Part shown: piece after piece, positions 15,967-25,109 of the stretch
How positions within the stretch are numbered: the stretch's first letter is position 1
Layout of the letters: each line of letters opens with the position of its first letter
DNA from: an uncultured Faecalibacterium sp.
GTDB taxonomy: Bacteria > Bacillota > Clostridia > Oscillospirales > Ruminococcaceae
NCBI GenBank assembly: GCA_934525405.1
Contig: CAKSZF010000003.1
Location: 41,014-105,013, forward strand
Length of the DNA stretch: 64,000 nt
Reading direction: 5' to 3'
Position numbers and translations under genes: made by a program
The notes under the pieces: generated by a model
Database searches by the model: none
Told to the model about the DNA's origin: nothing
Seen by the model: the letters and a program-made list of their open reading frames with translations, nothing else

Positions 15967-18900
15967 AATCTTTCGGCTGTTTGGCTCTATCTTTATTGAT
16001 ACGACCGAGGCCGATAAAAGTCTGCGCAAGACAGATTCCAAGGCGAAAAAGCTGCAGGACACGCTGGGCAAGGCTGTCACCGGTGCCGCCAAAATGGCCA
16101 CCGGTGTGGCTGCCAGCATCTCCGCTGCGGGTGCTGCCGTCTTTGCATTTGCAGACAATGTGGCCTCTGTTGGTGACACCATCGACAAGCAGAGCCAGAA
16201 GCTGGGCCTGAGCGCCAAGGGCTATCAGGAGTGGGAGGCCGTTCTGGGCCACTGTGGTGCGTCCATTGATTCTTTCAAGGGCGGCATGAAAACCCTGACC
16301 AGCGCGATCACCACCGGCTCCAAGTCCCAAGTGGCGGCCTTTAAGGCCGTGGGCCTGAGCATGGAGCAGGTGCAGTCCATGTCCCGCGAGGACGTGCTGA
16401 ACGCTGTTATCACCGGTCTGCAGGGCATGGACGAGAGCGCAGAGCGCACATCCATTGCCACCACCCTGCTGGGGAAGGCTGCCGGTGAACTGGGGCCGTT
16501 GCTCAACACCAGCGCAGAGGACACGGCGGCCATGAAACAGGCCGTCAACGAACTGGGCGGCGTAATGAGTGACGAGGGCGTGGCCGCCTCGGCAGCGTTC
16601 AAGGACGCGCTGCAGGATCTGACCACCATCGGCACCGGCTTCAAAAATGCGATGGGCACTAAGGTGCTGCCATACGTTACGGAGGCCATGACCGCGCTGA
16701 CGGATGGCTTCCGCAAAGACGGCATTGCCGGGATGCAGCGTGCTGCAGCCGATGTGGTGCTTGGTTTCACTGCAAAATTTGCAGAAAAGATCCCGGATAT
16801 TGCCGTGCAGGCCACTTCGGCCGCACAGGACTTTGCCGCATACCTGCTGGACAATATGCCCCTGATCGTGGAGTGCGGCGGCCAGATCATCACCAATCTG
16901 GCAAACGGGATCTTTAACGCTTTCCCCTCTATCGCAGAGGCGGGCATCCAGACCGTGGCCACCCTCGTGGCCGAAATCTGGTCACACGCTGACGATATCC
17001 TGACCACCGGCGCGGATCTGCTGGGCAAGCTGATCGGCGGCCTTATCAGCGTGCTGGGAGATCTGATTGACGCAGCAGACGAAATCGCGTCCGCGATCGT
17101 CACCAAGATCATGAGCACCGACTGGGTGCAGGTGGGTAAAGATATTGTCAGCGGCATTGCCCGCGGCATCCAGAACGCGCTGCCGAACCTGACCGGCCCC
17201 CTCAACAAGTTATCTTACAAACTCAACCACGCCCTCGGCAAGGACGGGTATGCCGAGTATGATACCTATGAGGACTGGGCAAAGGCCAACGGCATCAGCA
17301 CCGGCTCCTCTGGAGGATCTTCCGGCGGTAGCCATAAGGACGATAATTATTGGAAACAGTATGGTGACAGGCTGGCCAAGCAGTACGGGCTCACCGGTGG
17401 CAGTTCTTCCGGTGGATCTTCCGGCGGTTCCGGCGGCACTACCCACACCACCACAACCGGCTCCTCTGGCAGTTCTTCCAGCGGCAGCACCAAAGCCACC
17501 ACCGTGACCAAGACTGTGACCGGATCGCAGACGGACGCTGCAACCACCTCGTGGAAAAATGCGTATGGCACTGTGACGCAGGCCACCAGCGAACTGACCG
17601 AGTGGATCGCGGACAGCACCGGCAAGGCTTACAGCCAACTGACCAAGACCGTGACCGAAACCGGCAAAGAGCTGGTCAACGGCGTGGTAAAAAATTATCA
17701 GCTGGTGACTACTTACGTTGACGGCGTGCAGCAAAAAGCCGTCAAGGTCTACGAGGATGCCAGCAAGGTGCTGACCGGCACAATGACCACCACGTCCCAG
17801 AAAACCCTCGCGGGCATCACTACCACCGTCCAGAAGGTGACAGAAACCTATCAGGACGGCAGCGAGCACGTCAAGGAGACCCACACAGAGACCGGCGAGC
17901 GGATCGTGGACGGCGTGGCTCAGACCTACACGAAAGTCACCACCTATGTGGACGGCTTTGTAGATAAGGTTGAGGAGTCCTCGCAGGAGATCGAACACAC
18001 CTACAAGGCTACCCAAGAGCGCATTGAGCAGCATTTGAGCGCGGCGCAGACCGAAACCAACAAGGGCTTTTTTGCCCTTGTAAAAAATGCTGCGTCCAGC
18101 ATCAAGAGCAAGGACTGGAAAGGCCTTGCCAAGAACGTGGCGCAAGCGATCTGGGGCGAGGTAGATCAAGACCAGCGCGATATTATCGCAGGCTGGGCAA
18201 ACGATGCCGCAGCTGCCATCAACGAGGCTTATGCCGGTGGCGGGTTAAAGGCAGCCCTGCAAGCTATTGCCGACATTTTCAATGAGGGCATTATCCCCGG
18301 TGCTGAAAATGCCACAAAGGGCGTCAAGTCCTTCGCTAAGATCATTGAGGATCTGAGCAAGTCCGGCGGTGTCGGCAAGCAGCTGGCTGATGTGGCCATG
18401 CAGCTGGGCAAAGTCGGTGACGCTGCAATGGGCGTGCTTGGCAATATCGGCACCTTCATGGGCACCGGTGTAACCAACATCGGCACGGCCATCACCGGTC
18501 TGGCTGCGGATATCGGCGGCCTCGGCGGCACGATCCTCACCAGTTTGGCCAGCATCTTCTCTCAGGTGGGCGGCTTGATCATCGCAAACCCGGAAATTGC
18601 CGCGGTTGTGGCCATTGCCGTGGGCCTTGTTGCCCTCGGTACGGCCCTCTGGGCAAAGTTCGGCAAGAAAAAAGAGGACACCTCCCAGACCCCGGCCACC
18701 AGCACTGCGATCTCTTACAAGGATCTGCAGGATGCCTATTGGTACGGCAATGAGAGGAGCAATGCCGGTTACATCAGCCGCAGCGATCCATACACCTTTG
18801 CAGGCAGCCGCAGCGGCTCCACTACGAGCACGCAGGCGCTGCAGCAGCAGGTGGAGAAGCAGAGCGGCGTGCTGGAACGCATCCTGAAAAAAATTGACGG

Positions 18901-19003
18901 TTTGAAAATCGACATGGACGGTGAAACGGTTGGCCGCATCGTCACGCCTCATGTCAATGACAATCTGGGCCAGCTGCAGGCGCTGGCAGAAAGGGGCAAC
19001 TGA
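15950..19003 (+). CDS. Tape measure protein
   Basis: 1017 residues, which by the usual ratio suggests a tail of roughly 150 nm. N-terminus (GSIFIDTTEADKSLRKTD) is typical of TP901-type tape measures; hydrophobic segments around 40-70 and 880-915 (PEIAAVVAIAVGLVALG) could insert in membrane. From about residue 450 to 525 lies a Ser/Gly/Thr-rich linker. Then two imperfect repeats near 569-605 and 647-683 share G-E-[LR]-[VI]-V-[ND]-G-V and VTTYVDG. Coiled coil at the end (QQQVEKQSGVLERILKK). No peptidase or lysozyme domain is evident. Confidence 0.93.
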   Translation: MASGTEIFRLFGSIFIDTTEADKSLRKTDSKAKKLQDTLGKAVTGAAKMATGVAASISAAGAAVFAFADNVASVGDTIDKQSQKLGLSAKGYQEWEAVLGHCGASIDSFKGGMKTLTSAITTGSKSQVAAFKAVGLSMEQVQSMSREDVLNAVITGLQGMDESAERTSIATTLLGKAAGELGPLLNTSAEDTAAMKQAVNELGGVMSDEGVAASAAFKDALQDLTTIGTGFKNAMGTKVLPYVTEAMTALTDGFRKDGIAGMQRAAADVVLGFTAKFAEKIPDIAVQATSAAQDFAAYLLDNMPLIVECGGQIITNLANGIFNAFPSIAEAGIQTVATLVAEIWSHADDILTTGADLLGKLIGGLISVLGDLIDAADEIASAIVTKIMSTDWVQVGKDIVSGIARGIQNALPNLTGPLNKLSYKLNHALGKDGYAEYDTYEDWAKANGISTGSSGGSSGGSHKDDNYWKQYGDRLAKQYGLTGGSSSGGSSGGSGGTTHTTTTGSSGSSSSGSTKATTVTKTVTGSQTDAATTSWKNAYGTVTQATSELTEWIADSTGKAYSQLTKTVTETGKELVNGVVKNYQLVTTYVDGVQQKAVKVYEDASKVLTGTMTTTSQKTLAGITTTVQKVTETYQDGSEHVKETHTETGERIVDGVAQTYTKVTTYVDGFVDKVEESSQEIEHTYKATQERIEQHLSAAQTETNKGFFALVKNAASSIKSKDWKGLAKNVAQAIWGEVDQDQRDIIAGWANDAAAAINEAYAGGGLKAALQAIADIFNEGIIPGAENATKGVKSFAKIIEDLSKSGGVGKQLADVAMQLGKVGDAAMGVLGNIGTFMGTGVTNIGTAITGLAADIGGLGGTILTSLASIFSQVGGLIIANPEIAAVVAIAVGLVALGTALWAKFGKKKEDTSQTPATSTAISYKDLQDAYWYGNERSNAGYISRSDPYTFAGSRSGSTTSTQALQQQVEKQSGVLERILKKIDGLKIDMDGETVGRIVTPHVNDNLGQLQALAERGN

Positions 19004-21003
19004 TGTATAAAATCTATGCCTACCCTGCCGGAAACCCTGACAACAGGCAACTGCTGTATGAGCCCGGCAACCGCAAGGCCATTTTGCTGTCCCCCAAGCT
19101 GACCCGTGAGGTCAGCAAGGCGGGCAGCCTTTACTTTACCATGGATCGCTCACACCCCTTATATGACAGCCTGCCCAAAATGCGCACCGTTGTGTCTGTG
19201 CTGCAGGACGAGCGGGAAACATGGCGGGGCCGCATCCTAAACCACGAATCTGACTGGTACAACCGCCGCGTGATGTACTGCGAGGGTGCTCTGGCTTTCC
19301 TCAATGATAGCTGTCTGACCCCTTTTAACTTTGAGGGCACCCTGAAAGAGTTCCTGCGGAACCTGCTGGATGCACACAACAGCATGATGGGAGATCCGCT
19401 CAAATGCTTCGAGCTGGGCACCGTCACCGCTGCACTGGGAGATCTGCGCGTCCACTTTGGAGATGCAGATCAGTACGGCGTGGGCGAGGACTACGGCAGT
19501 ACATGGGATATCCTCAGTAAAATGGTGCTCAAGATCTTCGGCGGTTATGTGTATGTCACCTACAACACCAAGACCGGTTACAATGTCCTCAACTATTGCG
19601 ATCAGGCGTATGAGGCTGGCCGTCAGACCGCCCAAAAAATCGAGTACGGTGTGAACCTGCTGGATCTGACCGAAAAGACCGACACCACCGGTCTGATGAC
19701 CCGCGTTTACCCGATGGGCAACAAACACACCGTGACCGAAACAAAATGGTATTGGAAAATCCTGTGGTGGGGCAAGTCCTACACCGAGAGCCACGAGGAG
19801 TGCTATGGTATCACGGACACGGACAGTGCCACCATCAACAAGTATCTGCCGGACGGTTTCACCTACAACCTCCAGCAGGGCTACATTGAGAGCACCGAGG
19901 CCGTGCGCAAGTTCGGCTATATCTGCAAAGATCGCCAGTATGACACGGACAGCGACAACGACACCTTTGCCGCTGCCGTGCAGGATCTGCAGCAAAACCA
20001 CATGATGTCTACCTCCTACACCATCAAGGCGGTGGATCTTGTGGATGCCGGGCGCAATACGCAGCGCTTGGATTTTGCCTGCTTTGCGCATATCATCAGC
20101 GCCCCGCACTCTGTAGACGCTACGATGCTCTGCACCAAGCTGGTGGAACCGCTGGACGATCCGAGCAAGAAAGAGTTTTGCTTCGGCATGACCCGCAAGA
20201 CCCTGACGGATCGTCAGGTGGCTGCACTTGGCCGCACTAATCTGCTGGATGAGGATGCAGCAGCCTCCCGCGGGTACGCCTCCAACATTCTGGATCTGCT
20301 GAACAAGTACAAGAAAAAGAATGACGATAAGGTCACAAGTGTGGAGGACATTGCCAAACGCGCACAGTCTGCCGCGGATGAAGCAGCAAAAACCGCCACG
20401 AACTATCTGACCTTCGACCGCACAACCGGCCTGACCGTGGGCCACGACACCCTGCCCGGCAAAAAAGTGGTGATCTCCAACGATGCCGTCAAGGTCATTT
20501 CCGGCACCGCAATGGTCAATATCACTGCTGCGGGCATCGAGGTGACGGACGGCGCGGGCAGCTGTTCGATCACCAGTGGTGAGATCACGTTTAAGGGCAT
20601 CCGCAACAAGCAGGAACTGTGGTATAACTCCGAAACCACTTTTGCGGCCCAGACTATCAAGCCAAAAGGGCTGTCTAATTATTCTGCGCTGCTGATCCTG
20701 TTTCGCAGTCAGAAAGGCGGCACATGGCTGGCCGGTGGTGGCAATGCCGGGCTGGTGTCCCTGATCATCCCCGTGAACGGCGTTGAAATGAGCATGGTAT
20801 ACCCGTGGAACACCGTACACAAGCGGAGTGTGACGGTATACTCTGACCGCATTGTTTTTGATGATGCCTATGAGCGCACATCAACCTATGGCGGCACGGC
20901 CGTGTTGGGCGCCTGGGGCTTTAACCTGCAAACCCCCGGATCTGACGGTTGGAAAAAAGACAACGGTATGTGTGTACCGTACAAGATTTATGGGTTTATG
21001 TGA
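19003..21003 (+). CDS. Tail tip protein, prophage tail endopeptidase-like (Tal)
   Basis: 666 residues; start overlaps the tape measure stop. The first 350 residues fold like the baseplate hub of siphophages: early LTREVSKAGSLYFTMDRSHP, WRGRILNHESDWYNRRV and FNFEGTLKEFLRNLL are typical of the prophage tail endopeptidase family. A coiled-coil junction (EDIAKRAQSAADEAAK, near 455) leads to a beta-rich C-terminal part that may touch the host. It is large enough to carry accessory domains, but no catalytic motif is clear. Confidence 0.85.
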   Translation: MYKIYAYPAGNPDNRQLLYEPGNRKAILLSPKLTREVSKAGSLYFTMDRSHPLYDSLPKMRTVVSVLQDERETWRGRILNHESDWYNRRVMYCEGALAFLNDSCLTPFNFEGTLKEFLRNLLDAHNSMMGDPLKCFELGTVTAALGDLRVHFGDADQYGVGEDYGSTWDILSKMVLKIFGGYVYVTYNTKTGYNVLNYCDQAYEAGRQTAQKIEYGVNLLDLTEKTDTTGLMTRVYPMGNKHTVTETKWYWKILWWGKSYTESHEECYGITDTDSATINKYLPDGFTYNLQQGYIESTEAVRKFGYICKDRQYDTDSDNDTFAAAVQDLQQNHMMSTSYTIKAVDLVDAGRNTQRLDFACFAHIISAPHSVDATMLCTKLVEPLDDPSKKEFCFGMTRKTLTDRQVAALGRTNLLDEDAAASRGYASNILDLLNKYKKKNDDKVTSVEDIAKRAQSAADEAAKTATNYLTFDRTTGLTVGHDTLPGKKVVISNDAVKVISGTAMVNITAAGIEVTDGAGSCSITSGEITFKGIRNKQELWYNSETTFAAQTIKPKGLSNYSALLILFRSQKGGTWLAGGGNAGLVSLIIPVNGVEMSMVYPWNTVHKRSVTVYSDRIVFDDAYERTSTYGGTAVLGAWGFNLQTPGSDGWKKDNGMCVPYKIYGFM

Positions 21004-21230
21004 TGAAAAAAGAAGGATTTAAGTATCTGGCCAAGGTCTGCTCTGACGGCAGACTGTACAACGGCGCATGGTATCATATCAGCTTTTTGCCTGAGCCTGA
21101 GCCCAACGAGGCCGTCTTTGACGAGTTTCCCGAAACTGGCAACGGCACGAGTTGCAGCGATTATGTGTGGGACGGCAAAACGCTGACCTACAGCCCGGCA
21201 CCGCAGTCTGACGCAGGAGGTGACGCATAA
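21003..21230 (+). CDS. Small tail-region protein
   Basis: 75 residues with ATG overlapping the previous stop and its own stop overlapping the next gene. Sequence FKYLAKVCSDGRLYNGAWYH followed by an acidic PEPEPNEAVFDEFP stretch and YVWDGKTLTYSP. Probably a small tail-tip structural component; no family recognised. Confidence 0.6.
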   Translation: MKKEGFKYLAKVCSDGRLYNGAWYHISFLPEPEPNEAVFDEFPETGNGTSCSDYVWDGKTLTYSPAPQSDAGGDA

Positions 21231-21733
21231 TGGCAAGGCGCAACAGCGCGACCATTGGCGGGCATAACCTTTTCTTGGACTTTGGCCTCCAGATCTGTGA
21301 GGGCAGCCCCATCATTGGCGGCGCAGAGCCGGACAGCAAGCTGGTATATGTGCCCGCCCTTGATATCCCGTTAGATCTCAGCAAGTCCCTTGACGGCAAG
21401 ATCCACTATAAGCAGCGCACGATCACCATTGAGGTGGTGTGCAAGCTGGCCCGCAAATATTGGCCAGCAATGCAAAGCAACCTCGAAAACGCTTTGCAGG
21501 GCCGGTGGCTGACCTGCGTGTTTGACAACGATCCATCGTGGGAGTGGCAGGGCTTGTGGCGCGTGGAGCCCAAGGACAGGGAGCTGCGCACGGCATCCTA
21601 CACCATCACCGGCACCTGTGCCCCCTACAAGCGCAGCCTGACCGCTGCCGCCGGTGCCGATTGGCTGTGGGACACCTTCAACTTTGAGGAGGATGTGATC
21701 TGTTCGACCGCAACAGATCTCTCCTCGCTATAA
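21230..21733 (+). CDS. Distal-tail-like protein (tentative)
   Basis: 167 residues. GGHNLFLDFGLQICEGSPII then PLDLSKSLDGKIHYKQRTI, and a WRVEPKDRELRTASYTIT strand pair. The pattern of an N-terminal strand with a repeat of beta hairpins resembles Dit-like (distal tail) proteins, although Dit usually precedes Tal while here it follows. Another tail-tip component is equally possible. Confidence 0.5.
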   Translation: MARRNSATIGGHNLFLDFGLQICEGSPIIGGAEPDSKLVYVPALDIPLDLSKSLDGKIHYKQRTITIEVVCKLARKYWPAMQSNLENALQGRWLTCVFDNDPSWEWQGLWRVEPKDRELRTASYTITGTCAPYKRSLTAAAGADWLWDTFNFEEDVICSTATDLSSL

Positions 21734-21744
21734 GGAGACCAAGC

Positions 21745-22107
21745 ATGGCAATTTCTTTTTCGTGGGCCGCTGTGCTCAATTCGATCCGCACGGCCATCTA
21801 TGGCAAGGACGTGAGGGAAAATATTGCCCAGATGGGCGAATACTGCAAGCAGTATGCCGAGGAGGCGGGCACGCGGGCTGACAGCGCCAAAAGCGCAGCT
21901 GACAAGTCCGCAAGTGCTGCAGCGTCCTCGGCCACACAGGCCGGGCAGTCCGCAACGGCGGCAGCTGGCTCTGCTGCCGCTGCCAATCAGTCCGCGCAGG
22001 ATGCCAAAAAGACGGCATCCGAAACCGCCGCCAGTACGCTGGCCGCCCTCGGTCTGACCGTGGCAGACGGTAAGATCTGCGCGGTGTACAGGAGGGATAG
22101 CACATGA
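21745..22107 (+). CDS. Fibre/stalk protein with Ala-rich coiled coil
   Basis: 120 residues after TAAGGAGACCAAGC. N-terminus MAISFSWAAVLNSIRTAIYG is followed by about 65 residues rich in Ala/Ser with heptad-like spacing (SAKSAADKSASAAASSATQ). It ends LGLTVADGKICAVYRRDST. This stalk form is typical of phage fibre subunits that trimerise. It opens a run of three similar genes before the DGR target. Confidence 0.7.
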   Translation: MAISFSWAAVLNSIRTAIYGKDVRENIAQMGEYCKQYAEEAGTRADSAKSAADKSASAAASSATQAGQSATAAAGSAAAANQSAQDAKKTASETAASTLAALGLTVADGKICAVYRRDST

Positions 22108-22856
22108 TCCGGCACAATGTATCTCTGGATAGCTCTGGCCGTGCCCGTCTGGACGACAAAGAGCATGAGCTGTTTCTGGGCTACTCGGCCAACCGTGACG
22201 TGTATGCCCTCAACGTGCTGGCTGGGCCTGAGTGGGCCGGGCTGGCTATCCGGGTATTTTGGCACATCCCCGGCGGCGCTGATCCTCCCGCCTCGCTGGT
22301 GGTGGACGGCTCTGTCACCGTTCCGGCGCTGGTAACTGCAAGATCTGGCACCGGCTGCATCACCTTTGAGGGCACAGACGGCGGCAAGCTGATCGCAAGC
22401 GCAGATGTGCTTTACAGGGTGGGCAGCAACAGCGGCACCACCGCTGGTGCAACGCATGACCCTGAGCCGGACGCATGGCAGCAGTTTGTGGATGCCGTTA
22501 AGTCTGACGCAGCTGCCGCCCAGCAGGCCGCTCAGGATGCTGCCGGATCTGCAACGGACGCGGGCACCTCTGCCGGTGCTGCCGATCGGAGCGCCAAGGC
22601 CGCGGCCAAGAGCGCAGGCGCAGCAGCTGACAGCGAGAGTGCAGCGGGACAGTCTGCACAGGCTGCCGGTGACAGCGCTGCAGAGGCTACCCGGCAGGCA
22701 GGCCTTGCTGCACAGGCAGCTGAGGGCAAAGGGTATATGTATCTGGAGGATCACGACAACAACGGCACGCTGTCCCTCGTGATTGCGGACAGTATCACGG
22801 ACGAGATCACGCTGCGCGACAATGGTGCGGGCGTTTTGGAGGTGGTGTATCAGTGA
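22104..22856 (+). CDS. Baseplate/fibre protein with N-terminal beta domain and Ala-rich stalk
   Basis: 250 residues, start overlapping the previous stop by 4 nt. Residues 1-110 form a beta domain (BppU-like layout), then about 90 residues of Ala/Ser coiled coil (DAVKSDAAAAQQAAQDAAGS) and a short beta end LVIADSITDEITLRDNGAG. It resembles lactococcal BppU upper baseplate proteins. Probably links the tail tip to the receptor-binding protein. Confidence 0.7.
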   Translation: MIRHNVSLDSSGRARLDDKEHELFLGYSANRDVYALNVLAGPEWAGLAIRVFWHIPGGADPPASLVVDGSVTVPALVTARSGTGCITFEGTDGGKLIASADVLYRVGSNSGTTAGATHDPEPDAWQQFVDAVKSDAAAAQQAAQDAAGSATDAGTSAGAADRSAKAAAKSAGAAADSESAAGQSAQAAGDSAAEATRQAGLAAQAAEGKGYMYLEDHDNNGTLSLVIADSITDEITLRDNGAGVLEVVYQ

Positions 22857-23365
22857 GCAGAGAGCACATCATTGGCCCGTACAGTGCCTACGCTATCGCC
22901 GTAAAGTACGGCTATGAGGGCACCGAGGAGCAATGGATTAAAGAGCAGGAGGCCAGCAGGCTGGATGCAAAGCAGTCCGCGTCCAAAGCTGAGGCGGCCG
23001 CAGGCCGGGCAGAGAGCGCCCAGAAAGCGGCAGAATCTGCAAAGGCTGACGCGCTGGATGCCATTGGCACCAGCAAGCAGGGCGCTCTGGATGCCGTGCA
23101 GCAGGCCCAGACCGGCGCGGTCAAGGCCGTAACCGACACCCAGACCACTGCCACAAAGGCTGTCCAGACTGCCCAGAGCACTGCCACCAGTGCTGTGACC
23201 AAAGCACAGACCACGGCCACTGCTGCTGTGCAGAAGAAAGGTGAGGACGTACTGGCCACCATCCCGGAGGACTACACCAACACCCTTGCCCGCGTGGCTG
23301 CACTCGAATCCTGCGGCTTTGTCGTGGTAAACGGCAAAGTCTGCATGAAATACGTTAAAACCTGA
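22853..23365 (+). CDS. Coiled-coil fibre protein
   Basis: 170 residues, GTG start in a GTGA overlap. N-terminal GPYSAYAIAVKYGYEGTEEQ is common in phage fibre adaptors; the middle is a long coiled coil of Ala/Gln/Thr (TDTQTTATKAVQTAQSTATS). It ends with CGFVVVNGKVCMKYVKT, similar in plan to the end of the gene at 21745. Together they form a stalk series leading to the DGR target gene. Confidence 0.7.
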   Translation: MSREHIIGPYSAYAIAVKYGYEGTEEQWIKEQEASRLDAKQSASKAEAAAGRAESAQKAAESAKADALDAIGTSKQGALDAVQQAQTGAVKAVTDTQTTATKAVQTAQSTATSAVTKAQTTATAAVQKKGEDVLATIPEDYTNTLARVAALESCGFVVVNGKVCMKYVKT

Positions 23366-23379
23366 AAGGAGTAAATCTC

Positions 23380-24633
23380 ATGGCTGAATCTATGGTAACT
23401 GATCCGATCTATCTGGACGAAACCGCGAAAGCCAACGGTGCAAAGCTGGATCTGCTCAATGCCACCCTGCTGGGTGTGTCTGCCTCGCTGGGCGTGCTGG
23501 CAAAGGCACAGACCGGCATTTTTGAGGAGATGGATTATAACGCCATCAAGGCCGTTGTGGACGCTGGCAGCGCCCCGATCACCTTCCCCACCGGCACCCA
23601 GCTGGTGAACGCCTACACGGACAAGGACGGCAAAGCCTACGACTGCCCGTGGGACGTGGTGCAGCCGGACGATACCGCAGAGGGCGAGAGCGGCACCACG
23701 GCACCGGCAATGGTGCTGCAGATGCACTATGCAACCTTGTATGATCTGCAGTTTTCCGCTTATCAGGCGTTCTATGTGGTGCCGGACGGCGGCCTTGTGG
23801 CGGGCACCTATAACGTCAAGATGGGCCTTGACTGGGGCACCAACGTTAAGAACGGCACTGTCTATCAGTTCACCCTGACCAAGGCGGCCCCGGCTGGTGC
23901 CCGTCTGACCGGCTTCTATAACGCCCCGGACACCGCACCCACCAGCTGGAAGGTCTATGTCTACAAGGATCAGCAGAAATCTGAGCTGCTGGAAACCTGC
24001 AGCGTGACCGCAGGCAGCGCTGGCACCAATCTGGGCACCTTCCTTGCCAAAGAAAACGGCGACCTGAACGGGCTGCATCCTGTGGGCTATGGCGACAACC
24101 GGTGGTGGAAATCCGCGTACCGGCAGTACCTGAATAGTGACGCAGCGGCAGGCGCATGGTGGCAGCCGCAGGATAAGTGGGACATGAAACCCGATCAGGC
24201 CGACACCCTGCCCGGTTTCCTGTCCGGCTTCTCTGATGACTTCAAAAATGCCCTGTCCCGCGTGAAAGTCGTGACCTACGGCAACAACGTCACCGATGAC
24301 GGCAGCGCCGTTGTAACCTATGACAAGGTTTTCTTGCCCTCCCTGCAGGAGATCTATTGCAGCCCGCAGGTGTCCGGTGAGGGCACCTATTGGCCCTACT
24401 GGAAGGAACGCACCGGCGCAAAGACCCCGCAGGCCCTGTGGCAGACCTATCCCCTGCGCATTACCCGCGATCTGGCACAGCGTACTGTGGGCCGCGGTGT
24501 GCGGCTGCGCTCTGCGTTTCGTGGCTACGGCAGCGGCGCTTTCTACGTATACAGTTCCGGCAATGTGTCCAGCTGGTACGCGATCAGCACGCTCCGCAGC
24601 GCCCCGGCTTGCAAAATCACCAAATTGGCATAA
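23380..24633 (+). CDS. DGR target: variable tail adhesin with C-type-lectin-like C-terminus
   Basis: 417 residues after TGAAAGGAGTAAATCTC. The N-terminal 60 residues form a helical attachment region. The C-terminal part from about residue 240 resembles DUF6273/formylglycine-type C-lectin folds used as DGR targets (FLPSLQEIYCSPQ, RDLAQRTVGRGVRLRSAF). Residues 370-411 are coded by the variable repeat. Eleven codons that are Asn in the template are changed here: 373, 380, 383, 385, 386, 389, 391, 397, 398, 400 and 403; one (395) is unchanged. Varied residues are mainly Tyr, Ser, Gly and Phe, as expected at binding surfaces. Its place after the fibre genes suggests a receptor-binding tip. Confidence 0.93.
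   Translation: MAESMVTDPIYLDETAKANGAKLDLLNATLLGVSASLGVLAKAQTGIFEEMDYNAIKAVVDAGSAPITFPTGTQLVNAYTDKDGKAYDCPWDVVQPDDTAEGESGTTAPAMVLQMHYATLYDLQFSAYQAFYVVPDGGLVAGTYNVKMGLDWGTNVKNGTVYQFTLTKAAPAGARLTGFYNAPDTAPTSWKVYVYKDQQKSELLETCSVTAGSAGTNLGTFLAKENGDLNGLHPVGYGDNRWWKSAYRQYLNSDAAAGAWWQPQDKWDMKPDQADTLPGFLSGFSDDFKNALSRVKVVTYGNNVTDDGSAVVTYDKVFLPSLQEIYCSPQVSGEGTYWPYWKERTGAKTPQALWQTYPLRITRDLAQRTVGRGVRLRSAFRGYGSGAFYVYSSGNVSSWYAISTLRSAPACKITKLA
24488..24611 (+). repeat. DGR variable repeat (VR)
   Basis: 124 bp matching 25110-25233 without gaps (offset 622). There are 17 mismatches; 16 lie where the template has A, and only one where it has C (24549). The 20 bases before position 24608 are identical to the template and GC-rich, the place of the IMH element that starts mutagenic homing. 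It covers codons 370-411 of the target gene. Confidence 0.97.
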
Positions 24634-24659
24634 TCACCGGGCAATCCCTTGCCCGGTGA
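24634..24659 (+). promoter_or_regulatory. DGR hairpin/cruciform downstream of VR
   Basis: Perfect 11-bp stem (24634-24644 with 24649-24659) with the 4-nt loop TCCC (GGGA on the other strand). It lies 22 nt past the VR end and overlaps the target stop by about one base. Such GC-rich stems with tetraloops next to the VR raise DGR homing in known systems. Confidence 0.88.
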
Positions 24660-24676
24660 GAAAGTGAGGGCTTTAC

Positions 24677-25087
24677 ATGGCAATGCGCAAAGACGAGATC
24701 CCGGACAACAAATTTACTTTGCCGCTTGATGCACGGGATCTGGCACTGTACACCAGACAGATCACCAAAAACGCAAAGATCTTTGACCCGGAGATTGACG
24801 CGCACCTCCCCGGCCAGCTGCGTGCGACTGCCGATCAGATATATTTTGATATCTTTGAGGCCAACAGCATCCGGGTGGACGGGCCGGAAACCAGAAAGGC
24901 CCGACTTGACCTCCAGAAACAGGCCGTCCGGCTGTGTACCCGCCTGCTGGCTGAGATGGACATGGCAAAAGTCAGTTTCCATCTCTCCGGCAAGCGGTGC
25001 GTTTTCTGGGGCGGTGCTGTGCGAGATATCCGGCAGCGCTGCCGGGACTGGCACGAGAATGATGCAAAGCGGTATAAATCGCTTTGA
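24677..25087 (+). CDS. avd: DGR accessory variability determinant (Avd)
   Basis: 136 residues between target gene and template repeat. It is all helical and basic: LPLDARDLALYTRQITKNAK, then RATADQIYFDIFEANSIRVD, RLDLQKQAVRLCTRLLAEMD and GAVRDIRQRCRDWHENDAKR. Four helices of this kind form the Avd barrel, a pentamer that binds reverse transcriptase and template RNA. Length is near the usual 120-130. Without Avd, homing in known DGRs fails. Confidence 0.9.
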   Translation: MAMRKDEIPDNKFTLPLDARDLALYTRQITKNAKIFDPEIDAHLPGQLRATADQIYFDIFEANSIRVDGPETRKARLDLQKQAVRLCTRLLAEMDMAKVSFHLSGKRCVFWGGAVRDIRQRCRDWHENDAKRYKSL

Positions 25088-25109
25088 CATAAAAATGGCT
25101 GTAGGCTAT

